Below are positions 34,593 through 42,211 of a DNA stretch of 64,000 bases, piece by piece (positions within the stretch are counted from its first letter, which is position 1; each line of letters opens with the position of its first letter). The DNA lies in contig NZ_CP011412.1 in the NCBI RefSeq assembly GCF_001007875.1, positions 1,488,001 through 1,552,000 of the forward strand, read 5' to 3'. Under the pieces are notes generated by a model. That model did not search any database. It was not told where the DNA came from and saw only the letters and a list, made by a program, of their open reading frames with translations. The translations under genes and the position numbers were made by a program. Source of the DNA: Sedimenticola thiotaurini. Its GTDB lineage: Bacteria; Pseudomonadota; Gammaproteobacteria; Chromatiales; Chromatiaceae.

Positions 34593-35255
34593 ATGGATAA
34601 ACAGTTCTGGCACGAACGCTGGGAGAAAAATCAGATCGGCTTTCACCAGCAGGAGATCAACAGTTACCTGCAGGAGTACTGGTCCCGGTTGCAACTGCCC
34701 GCCGGGTCCACCGTTTTTGTGCCCCTGTGCGGCAAGAGCCGGGACATGCTCTGGCTGCTGGAGCAGGGTTACCGGGTATTGGGTATTGAACTCAGCCCGA
34801 TTGCGGTGGCCGACTTCTTCCGGGAGAACAACCTGCAACCCGAAGTCAGATCGGAAAACGGCATGGAACACTGGTCCTGCGATGAACTGGAGATTATCTG
34901 TGGCGATTTCTTTTCCCTGCAGCCATCCGCTGTCGCACACTGTCAGGCGGTCTATGACCGCGCCTCACTGATCGCCATGCCGCCGCGCCTGCGGCCTGCT
35001 TACGCGGACAAGTTGCAGAGCCTCTGCCCCACCGCCCTGCCCATTTTACTGGTCACCATGGAGTATCCCCAGGAGCAGATGGCTGGCCCACCCTTCTCGG
35101 TGCACCAGAGCGAGGTAAATGGCTTCTACGCAGACCGCTATGACGTGGAGAACATCCTCACCCGGGATATTCTGGATGAAAGCCCCCGTTTCCGGCAGCG
35201 GGGTCTGACCGCCATGCAGGAGCGTGTCTACCTGCTGCACCCGCACCCGGTGTGA
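34593..35255 (+). CDS. tpm: Thiopurine S-methyltransferase
   Basis: 220 residues. FWHERWEKNQIGFHQ at the N-terminus, VPLCGKSRDMLWL (SAM motif I) and GIELSPIAV are the fingerprint of the TPMT family. PPRLRPAYADKL and YADRYDVENIL continue the match. The bacterial enzymes methylate selenium and tellurium oxyanions or thiols and give resistance to them. The gene is cotranscribed with hemF. Two ATGs lie close together; 34593 has AAGGG at a suitable distance. Confidence 0.95.
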   Translation: MDKQFWHERWEKNQIGFHQQEINSYLQEYWSRLQLPAGSTVFVPLCGKSRDMLWLLEQGYRVLGIELSPIAVADFFRENNLQPEVRSENGMEHWSCDELEIICGDFFSLQPSAVAHCQAVYDRASLIAMPPRLRPAYADKLQSLCPTALPILLVTMEYPQEQMAGPPFSVHQSEVNGFYADRYDVENILTRDILDESPRFRQRGLTAMQERVYLLHPHPV

Positions 35256-35389
35256 CATGCCGATGATGGATCAGTTCCACCGGTTGGTCGGCACCGGCGC
35301 GGGGTGCAGGATTTTTCCAAACGATCCGCGTCACTGCATCCTTCAAGACGGGCAGATTTGCTCCATCACCCACTGCCGGGGACTACCCC

Positions 35390-35680
35390 TCAGCAGATAC
35401 TCAGCAGGTAATCATCCAGCTCGGCATTGATCCGCTGTGGTTCGGTCGCAGTGAAGATCCCGGCCTGCTCCCGCTCCTGTCGGGTGGCGCACGGCACACA
35501 AAGGGAACAGCCGGGCACCGCCTTGACCCGGGCCCGGGGAATCGGGGTATCGCAGTGGCTGCAACGGCGCTGGTTGAGCGGCGCTGAAACACCCTGTTTG
35601 ACGCCATGCTCCCGAATCCGTCTCACCGAGGTCAGTACCTGGTCTTCGATAAACTTGTCTGCCATGTCCGCAATATCCAT
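35390..35680 (-). CDS. Short DksA/TraR-family zinc-finger protein
   Basis: 96 residues. A C4-type zinc finger is present: C40 and C43 in RRCSHCDTPIPRAR, and C61 and C64 in LCVPCATRQE, preceded by a single short helix. It lacks the long coiled coil of DksA and is closer to the TraR or YbiI type. TraR-like proteins enter the RNA polymerase secondary channel. AGGAG precedes the start. It converges on tpm and lies 31 bases after the acyltransferase gene. Confidence 0.85.
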   Translation of the reverse strand: MDIADMADKFIEDQVLTSVRRIREHGVKQGVSAPLNQRRCSHCDTPIPRARVKAVPGCSLCVPCATRQEREQAGIFTATEPQRINAELDDYLLSIC

Positions 35681-35711
35681 CGTTCGCTCCTTGGTTATTC
35701 TGCTGTCGGGA

Positions 35712-37427
35712 TCACGCCCCGATATAACGTTTCCGTTTGGAAGCCTTTACCCGCTCCAGATCCACCAGGATCAGCCCGTCCACGCAATCGGCAAATTGGG
35801 GATCCACCCCGAATGCCAGGAACTGCACGCCGCCCGGCTCACACAGCTCGGTGTACTGTTTGTACAGGGTAGGTACGGTCAGATTGAACAGGGAGAGCTG
35901 GTACTTCAGTTCCTGGAAATCGGCCTTCGCATCATCGCCGACAAAAATGCGCCGGCACTCATTCAGGGCCGCCTGGCTGATACGGTAGGGGTTGTAGGAT
36001 TCCGCCAGTGCCTGTCCGGCACCGTAGTAGTGGCTGAAGTAGTAGACAATCAGATCACGGGCATGGCCCGGATAGCGGGCACTGAGGCTGACCGGTCCGA
36101 ACAGGTAACGCACCCGGGGTTGATGCCTCACATAGGCGCCCAGTCCTTGCCATAAGTAGTCCAGCGCCCGCGAACCCCAGAAGGCCGGCTGGACAAAGCT
36201 GCGCCCCAATTCCAGACCGGCCGCGCAATAGGTCTCAAAGGCCGGATCCAGCCGGAACAGGCTGGCACTGTAGAGACCATCCAGTCCCCGCGAGCCCACA
36301 ATGGCCGCCGCATCACCAAAACGGTAAGCTCCGGCGATCTCCAGTTCGGCGTCATCCCACAGCACCAGGTGCTGGTAATACTGGTCATAGGCATCCACAT
36401 CGCGCCGCTGCCCGGTCCCCTCACCCACCTTGCGAAAACTCAGTTCCCGCAGACGGCCTATCTCTCGGATGAAACTGGAGTCCGCCTGCCAGTCGGACAG
36501 GATGATCTGCTTGCCGTCGGTGGTGGTGCCCAGCTGTTCCGCCGCCCGCAGTTCGCTCTTCAGCGACTGGCGTGATTCCGGGTGCGCGATACTCTTCTCG
36601 GTGGCGAAGATGCCGTTGCGACACTGGCCGATGCGATAGAGATGCTTGCGCAGCATCTTCACCTGGGCCTTGGGCCTGAGACCGGACTCGCTGATGGTAC
36701 GGATCGGGATCGCCTCACCGATACGGAATCCGATGGTGTTGTTCCGCTGACGGAACATCTCACGCACCAGCAGCAGCGCGGCCAGGGGTTTGGACAACAT
36801 GGATACGCCATAGAACAGGGGTGAATTCCTGGCATCGATGTAAACCGGCACCACCGGCGACGCGGTACGTTTGGCAAACTGCAGGAAACCGGGCTTCCAG
36901 TGCACATCCCGCACGCCGCTGGGCCGCAGTCGGGACACTTCACCGGCAGGAAACACGATCACCGCCTGCTCCCGGTGCAGCGCGTCGTAGATGCGCTTGA
37001 TATTGGCGCGACTGGACCCACCGCCGAAATTATCCACCGGCAGCAGCATCTCCTCCAGCGGTTTCAGGGAGGAGAGCAGATCATTGGCAATCACCCGGAT
37101 ATCCGTGCGAACCCGGCTGATCATCAGAATCAGTGCGAGGGCGTCCAGGGCGCCAAGGGGATGGTTGGCCACAATCACCACCCGGCCGGTGGGCGGTATG
37201 TTCTCCAGCTCCTTGCTGATCAGGGAGTAATCGAGATCGAAATACTCCAGCACCTTTTCGATAAAATCGAGCCCCTTGATTCCGGCGTGACGTTGCAGGA
37301 ACTGGTTGATCTCCCGCTCGTTGAAGAGCATGCGCAGGAAGCGGACCAGGGGGCGGGAGACCAGGGATGGTTTGGTCTCAAAAAAATCGGGAAAGCGGTT
37401 GGTTATTACCTGTTCTACGTTTAACAC
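35712..37427 (-). CDS. OlsF-like fused acyltransferase (PlsC-type plus GNAT-type)
   Basis: 571 residues from a GTG with GGAG seven bases upstream. Residues about 75-270 form an LPLAT domain with the catalytic NHPLGALDAL and FPAGEVSRL. Residues about 295-480 form an OlsB-like N-acyltransferase: REIGRLRELSFRKVGEGTGQRRDVDAYD, LGRSFVQPAFWGSRAL and YLWQGLGAYV. This order matches the bifunctional ornithine-lipid synthase OlsF, which first N-acylates ornithine and then adds a second chain. It may make phosphorus-free membrane lipids. Confidence 0.82.
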   Translation of the reverse strand: MLNVEQVITNRFPDFFETKPSLVSRPLVRFLRMLFNEREINQFLQRHAGIKGLDFIEKVLEYFDLDYSLISKELENIPPTGRVVIVANHPLGALDALALILMISRVRTDIRVIANDLLSSLKPLEEMLLPVDNFGGGSSRANIKRIYDALHREQAVIVFPAGEVSRLRPSGVRDVHWKPGFLQFAKRTASPVVPVYIDARNSPLFYGVSMLSKPLAALLLVREMFRQRNNTIGFRIGEAIPIRTISESGLRPKAQVKMLRKHLYRIGQCRNGIFATEKSIAHPESRQSLKSELRAAEQLGTTTDGKQIILSDWQADSSFIREIGRLRELSFRKVGEGTGQRRDVDAYDQYYQHLVLWDDAELEIAGAYRFGDAAAIVGSRGLDGLYSASLFRLDPAFETYCAAGLELGRSFVQPAFWGSRALDYLWQGLGAYVRHQPRVRYLFGPVSLSARYPGHARDLIVYYFSHYYGAGQALAESYNPYRISQAALNECRRIFVGDDAKADFQELKYQLSLFNLTVPTLYKQYTELCEPGGVQFLAFGVDPQFADCVDGLILVDLERVKASKRKRYIGA

Positions 37428-37509
37428 CAGTCATCTCCACTCGGTTTTGCAGCAGCCTAACCGGGTGATGTGACGGTGAATTTACGTGGTGGTTAACAAA
37501 TCGTGACAA

Positions 37510-37701
37510 TCAATCATCTTCCCGCCGCACCGACAGGAACAGATCATCCGGATCTTCACACTTCAGGGTAACGGTGATGGGCCGGCAACAGACCTGACAA
37601 TCCTCGATATACTCCTGCTCCGGAACCGAACAGTCCAGCAACAGCAGCAGCGGTTCACCACAATAGGGGCAGTTCACGGTACGTTGCTGAATCAGATCCA
37701 T
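37510..37701 (-). CDS. CPXCG-motif cysteine-rich protein
   Basis: 63 residues from ATG 37701. The defining pair is CPYCGE near residue 11 and ECQVCCRP-like DCQVCCRPI near 35, a rubredoxin-like zinc knuckle; the tail is acidic (CEDPDDLFLSVRRED). The family is small, conserved in gammaproteobacteria and of unknown function. It starts 31 bases downstream of the OsmC gene and is likely cotranscribed. Confidence 0.88.
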   Translation of the reverse strand: MDLIQQRTVNCPYCGEPLLLLLDCSVPEQEYIEDCQVCCRPITVTLKCEDPDDLFLSVRREDD

Positions 37702-37732
37702 GGGTATCCTCCCGGCATTGAGAGTCAATTGC

Positions 37733-38194
37733 TCAGAGCAGCTCCACCACCACCTCAGTCTTCACCGAGTTGGCGATAAAACAGCACTGGTGTGACTGGC
37801 GATGCAGCGCCTGCAGTTGGGATTCAGTCGGTTTGCGCTGTCCGCCAAAAATAATAATCGGCCGTAATTTCACCCGCAGCATGACGGTCCTCCCTTCGGC
37901 GTCTTTGCCCAACTCGCCCACTGCCTGGTCATCGTAGGACTCCACCAGAAATCCGTACTGGGCCGCCAGGGAGAGGAAAAACAGCATGTGGCAGCTGGAG
38001 AGAGCGGCGATAAAGGCCTCTTCCGGATCCACGTTCGCCTCCACCGACAACGGTGCCGGTACTACCTGGGGCGATGCAGAGGCGGGCACTGACAGCCCCC
38101 CGTCAAATTCCCAGCGATGTCCCCGGCTGTAGCGGTTATCCAGAAAACTGGCGTCACCTCTTTTCCAGATCACCCGGGCGCTATGTTCGGACAT
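37733..38194 (-). CDS. OsmC family thiol peroxidase-like protein
   Basis: 153 residues from ATG 38194; a TTG two codons upstream also opens the frame. The OsmC fold has a peroxidatic Cys in ALSSCHMLFFLSLAA, and the second, resolving Cys in HQCCFIANSVKTEV. EANVDPEEAFIAALSSC is the family's signature. Such proteins reduce organic hydroperoxides. AGGAT lies 8 bases before the ATG. The CPXCG gene follows. Confidence 0.92.
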   Translation of the reverse strand: MSEHSARVIWKRGDASFLDNRYSRGHRWEFDGGLSVPASASPQVVPAPLSVEANVDPEEAFIAALSSCHMLFFLSLAAQYGFLVESYDDQAVGELGKDAEGRTVMLRVKLRPIIIFGGQRKPTESQLQALHRQSHQCCFIANSVKTEVVVELL

Positions 38195-38271
38195 CGGCAA
38201 TCATCCTCGTTACAGGTTCCAGGCAACAGTTTAGCGTACCGGATCCGACTGCCCGGACAATCCGCTCCGCC

Positions 38272-38691
38272 TCACTCGATCGGGTCTGTCTCCACCTTCA
38301 GAGCGCTTGGCCGGGTCAGCAGATAGCTTGCCACCACCAGCATGATCGCCGCAGTCAGCCAGACAGCCACTTGCGGTACCTGGCTGTAGCCGATCAGATA
38401 GGTGAGACTGGCCGACATGGTCACCACGATAATCACTTTGGCATGCAGCGGGATAATCCGGTGCTGATGCCAGCGTTGCAGGGCCGGTCCGAAAACCCGG
38501 TGCTGGTAGAGCCACTGGTGTAACCGGAGCGAACTGCGGGAGAAGGCCCAGAGGGTCAATAACAGAAACGGCGTGGTAGGTAACAGCGGCAACACCACCC
38601 CGAGCATACCGAGACCAAAAAAGAGCCACCCCAGGGTGAGGTAGACCAGCCGGACAGGGCCGGTACGCAGAGGTGAAGATTGCATAGTCAT
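38272..38691 (-). CDS. DUF454 (YbaN-like) inner membrane protein
   Basis: 139 residues from ATG 38691; ATG 38685 is two codons later. The DUF454 core is FGLGMLGVVLPLLPTTPFLLLTLWAFSRSS followed by WLYQHRVFGPALQRW and the last two helices (VIIVVTMSASLTYLIGY, VAVWLTAAIMLVVASYLL). Four helices in total. The function is unknown; one homologue, YbaN, appears in heme and recombination neighbourhoods. The ribosome site is weak. Confidence 0.88.
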   Translation of the reverse strand: MTMQSSPLRTGPVRLVYLTLGWLFFGLGMLGVVLPLLPTTPFLLLTLWAFSRSSLRLHQWLYQHRVFGPALQRWHQHRIIPLHAKVIIVVTMSASLTYLIGYSQVPQVAVWLTAAIMLVVASYLLTRPSALKVETDPIE

Positions 38692-38825
38692 AGCATAAAT
38701 CACACCGGGCATCGGTACAGGCTTCCATTGAAGCAGATGGACAAGCCACTGTCGACAGTATAGCCGGTACGGCGCAGCTGGGTTCGGATCAGTACGGGAT
38801 GGTTCCTTGCCCGCCCCGTCGGGGT

Positions 38826-39896
38826 TCAGGCAATCCCGGGAAACGCGGTGGCAGGACTGGGCATATCCAGGCTCAGGCAAGGGGCGTAACCGGCCAGCCC
38901 GCTGACCTCGGCACGGAATTCACCACTCTCCATGGTTTCCAGAATCGGGCGCAGACGGCGATCATGCTGCAGGGACTGGTCAAACATCAGGAAATAGTTT
39001 TCCGTCAGCAGGGGTACAAAATCGAGGTTGAACTGGCGTGCCGCCGCCTCCACGCCGATCCCCACATCGGCCTTGCGGCTGGCAATATAGGCCGCCACTG
39101 CGGAGTGGGTGAACTCGACACTCTCGAAGCCCTGGATATCCCGCTTGTCGATCTGGTGCTGCTCCAGCAGCAGTTCCAATAGCATCCGGGTACCGGAGTT
39201 CTCCTGGCGATTGACCAGCCGGATATTGGGCTTTTTCAGATCGGCGATACTCCAGATACCGTGGGGATTACCCGGCGCCACCATGATCCCCTGTCCCCGG
39301 GTGGCCAGGCAGAGCAGCCGGAACGACGGTTTGAACAGCTTGGCAAAGCGCGCCAGCACCGGCTCCATCAGCGGACCCTGGGGAATATGGAAACCGGCAA
39401 TATCACAGACACCGCGGTTTAACGCGTCGACCGCTTCCAGACTGCCCCGGTAGTTGATCTCAAACTGGTTCTTGCGTTGGGTGAGGCGCTTGCGCAGGGC
39501 ATCGATGGCGAAGCCGTGGCTGGCGAACAGGCGCAACGCCCCATCCCCCTGGGGTACGATGCTGTTAATTTCCGCCTCGATCTCAGACGCCATGCTGTCC
39601 AGGAAGGGGCCCAGGCGCGCTTCCATCTGCCGGTGCGCCCAGAGCAGCTTGCGGCCCAGTTCGGTCAAGCGGGATCCACGACCCCGGGTCATCTCAACCA
39701 CGCTGTCACCCAGCAGGGCATCCAGATCCGCCAGCAGATTCCAGGCGTGTCGGTAGGAGATGCCCAGCTGCCTGCTCGCCTCGCGCAGGTTACCGGAGGT
39801 TTCAATTTCGCCCAGTAACAGCAGTGCCCGGTCCAGCGGTTTGCTCTCGCCATTGGCCTCGATGTGGCTGATCACCGGTTTGATAACGAATCTCAT
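38826..39896 (-). CDS. ModE-HTH plus periplasmic-binding-protein-like regulator (probable fds regulator)
   Basis: 356 residues. The N-terminal LysR/ModE-type HTH spans about 20-95 (LREASRQLGISYRHAWNLLADLDALLGDSVVEM, RGSRLTELGRKLL). Residues about 120-340 form a PBP-like domain (LRLFASHGFAIDALRKRL, RQENSGTRMLLELLL, RKADVGIGVEAAARQF) of the PF12727 type linked to molybdate sensing. It is divergent from fdsG across 267 bases. Because formate dehydrogenase needs molybdenum, this regulator probably matches fds expression to molybdate or formate supply. Confidence 0.85.
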   Translation of the reverse strand: MRFVIKPVISHIEANGESKPLDRALLLLGEIETSGNLREASRQLGISYRHAWNLLADLDALLGDSVVEMTRGRGSRLTELGRKLLWAHRQMEARLGPFLDSMASEIEAEINSIVPQGDGALRLFASHGFAIDALRKRLTQRKNQFEINYRGSLEAVDALNRGVCDIAGFHIPQGPLMEPVLARFAKLFKPSFRLLCLATRGQGIMVAPGNPHGIWSIADLKKPNIRLVNRQENSGTRMLLELLLEQHQIDKRDIQGFESVEFTHSAVAAYIASRKADVGIGVEAAARQFNLDFVPLLTENYFLMFDQSLQHDRRLRPILETMESGEFRAEVSGLAGYAPCLSLDMPSPATAFPGIA

Positions 39897-39932
39897 AGTT
39901 GCAATTTATTTCATATTAAAAGCGACTACAAA

Positions 39933-39986
39933 TAGTATTTTATTCGGGCCAAAACGTCATATTGCTCTGATTTGTAAACAATACTA
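39933..39986. promoter_or_regulatory. Inverted TAGTATT elements between the regulator and fdsG
   Basis: TAGTATT at 39933-39939 is the reverse complement of AATACTA at 39980-39986. ACAAAT and ATTTGT lie beside them. The AT-rich 50-base stretch stands out from its GC-rich surroundings and is placed where operators of the regulator and of fdsGBACD are expected. Confidence 0.45.
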
Positions 39987-40163
39987 GCATCATTACCCAG
40001 TGGATCGCTCAAGAATCCAGTCGGCCATAAGTGGCTGATATACATTAGCCGGCCCACAAGCACTGTTCAGGCCGCGACCACTACAGAATAACCGGTCACC
40101 GTCACTACCCGGACAGGCGTAGTCACGGGATGAAGCGGAAAAATAACAAGCGAGGAGGTTCCA

Positions 40164-40634
40164 ATGAGTGCAGACCCGTCTTTTGACCCGCAGGCCATCC
40201 AGGCGGCCATCGACGCCTTCGCGGATATGCCGGGCGCCCTGCTGCCCATATTGCATAGTATCCAGGAACGCGTCGGCTATATTCCCCCTGCCGCAGTCAC
40301 TCCGGTCGCCGCCGCCCTGAACCTGTCCCGTGCCGAGGTCCACGGGGTGATCAGCTATTACCACCATTTCCGCGATCGCCCCTGCGGTAAACGGATGGTG
40401 GAGATCTGCCGCGCCGAAGCGTGCCAGGCTCGCGGGGCAAGACAGCTGGATGCACACGCCCGCCAGCGCCTCGGCTGCGAATTCCACCAGACCAGCGCCG
40501 AGCATGACGTCACCCTGGAGCCGGTCTACTGCCTGGGCCTGTGCGCCACCGGGCCGGCGGTCAGCATCGACGGCCAGCTTCATAGTCGGGTCACCCCGGA
40601 ACGGTTCGACGCACTGCTGGAGCAAAACCCATGA
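40164..40634 (+). CDS. fdsG: NAD-dependent formate dehydrogenase gamma subunit
   Basis: 156 residues, homologous to NuoE of complex I. The [2Fe-2S] ligands are in MVEICRAEACQARG and YCLGLCATGPAV (C-x4-C ... C-x3-C). FADMPGALLPILHSIQERVGYIP is the conserved N-terminus. It passes electrons between the diaphorase FdsB and FdsA. GAGGAGG lies ahead of the start, and the stop overlaps fdsB by 4 bases. First gene of fdsGBACD. Confidence 0.96.
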   Translation: MSADPSFDPQAIQAAIDAFADMPGALLPILHSIQERVGYIPPAAVTPVAAALNLSRAEVHGVISYYHHFRDRPCGKRMVEICRAEACQARGARQLDAHARQRLGCEFHQTSAEHDVTLEPVYCLGLCATGPAVSIDGQLHSRVTPERFDALLEQNP

Positions 40635-42184
40635 CTATCACCCTTTATGTATCCTGCGATTCCACCGCCCGCTCTCTGGGGGCCGACGCGGTGGCCAACG
40701 CCATTCGCAGCGAGGCGTTGCTCCGCAACATCGAAATCCGCCTGATCCGCAACAGCTCCCGCGGCCTGTTCTGGCTGGAACCCCTGGTGGAGGTGGCCAC
40801 CGAGGCCGGCCGGGTCGGTTATGGACCGGTTACCGTGGAAGATGTACCGGCCCTGTTCGATGCCGGCTTTCAACAGGGGGGCGAACACAGGCTGGCACTG
40901 GGCCTGGTGGAGGAGCTTCCCTACCTGAAGCGACAGGAGCGTCTCACCTTTGCCCGCATGGGTATCACCGACCCGCTCTCCCTGGATGACTATCTGCAGC
41001 ACGAAGGCTACGCCGGCCTTGAGAAGGCACTGGCCCTGAGTGGCAGGCAGATCGTGGAGACCGTGACCGAATCGGGCCTGCGGGGCCGTGGCGGCGCGGC
41101 CTTCCCCACCGGGATCAAATGGAACACCGTGCTGGAGAGTGAATCGGATCAGAAATACGTGGTGTGTAATGCCGACGAAGGCGATTCGGGCACCTTCTCC
41201 GACCGCATGGTGATGGAGGGTGATCCCTTCATGCTGATCGAAGGCATGACCATTGCCGGCCTGGCGGTGGGTGCCACCGAGGGCTATATCTATGTCCGCT
41301 CTGAATACCCGCAAGCCTTCGCCACCCTGGAGGAGGCCATCCGGATTGCCAGCCGTTACGGCTACCTGGGCAGTAACATTCTCGGATCTGACAAAGCCTT
41401 TAACCTGCAGGTACGCAAGGCGGCCGGCTCCTATGTCTGCGGTGAAGAGACCGCCATGCTGGAGAGCCTGGAGGGTAAACGGGGCATGGTGCGCGCCAAG
41501 CCGCCCCTGCCCGCGGTGCACGGCCTGTTCGGCCAGCCGACGGTGATCAACAATGTGATCTCCCTGGCCGCGGTGCCGCTGATCCTGGCCCGTGGAGCAG
41601 CTTACTACCGCGACTTCGGCATGGGGCGCTCACGGGGCACCCTGCCCCTGCAACTGACCGGCAATATCCGCTATGGCGGGCTGGTGGAGAAGGCGTTCGG
41701 TGTCACCCTGCGTGAACTGATCGACGACTTCGGCGGCGGCACCGAGAGCGGTCGCCCGGTACGGGCGGTACAGGTGGGCGGTCCGCTGGGCGCCTATCTG
41801 TCCGCCGGGCAGCTCGACGTGGAGGTGGACTACGAGGCCCTGGCCGCTATCGGTGGTGTACTGGGGCACGGCGGCATCGTGGTGTTCGATGACACCGTGG
41901 ACATGGCCGAACAGGCCCGCTTCGCCATGGAGTTCTGTGCCCTGGAGTCCTGCGGCAAGTGCACCCCCTGCCGTATCGGCTCCCCCCGTGGCGTGGAAGT
42001 GATAGACAAGATCATAGCCGGTCAGCAGGTGGAGTCCCAGATCACCCTGTTACGGGATCTGTGCGCCACCATGCAGGATGGCTCCCTGTGCGCCATGGGG
42101 GGCATGACCCCCTACCCGGTGCTCTCCGCGCTTGATCATTTTCCGGAAGATTTCGCCGCCGCCCCTGTGCGCAAGGCAGGCTGA
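40631..42184 (+). CDS. fdsB: NAD-dependent formate dehydrogenase beta subunit
   Basis: 517 residues, NuoF-like. A short N-terminal thioredoxin-like extension precedes the NADH/FMN domain: GLRGRGGAAFPTGIKW and VVCNADEGDSGTFSDR. The [4Fe-4S] ligands are in ESCGKCTPCRIGSPRG and a later Cys in LCATMQDGSLCAMG. It oxidises or reduces NAD(H) at the soluble complex. The start overlaps the fdsG stop by 4 bases. Confidence 0.96.
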   Translation: MTITLYVSCDSTARSLGADAVANAIRSEALLRNIEIRLIRNSSRGLFWLEPLVEVATEAGRVGYGPVTVEDVPALFDAGFQQGGEHRLALGLVEELPYLKRQERLTFARMGITDPLSLDDYLQHEGYAGLEKALALSGRQIVETVTESGLRGRGGAAFPTGIKWNTVLESESDQKYVVCNADEGDSGTFSDRMVMEGDPFMLIEGMTIAGLAVGATEGYIYVRSEYPQAFATLEEAIRIASRYGYLGSNILGSDKAFNLQVRKAAGSYVCGEETAMLESLEGKRGMVRAKPPLPAVHGLFGQPTVINNVISLAAVPLILARGAAYYRDFGMGRSRGTLPLQLTGNIRYGGLVEKAFGVTLRELIDDFGGGTESGRPVRAVQVGGPLGAYLSAGQLDVEVDYEALAAIGGVLGHGGIVVFDDTVDMAEQARFAMEFCALESCGKCTPCRIGSPRGVEVIDKIIAGQQVESQITLLRDLCATMQDGSLCAMGGMTPYPVLSALDHFPEDFAAAPVRKAG

Positions 42185-42211
42185 CCCCATTCCGGCCCAG
42201 GAGGATTGAAT

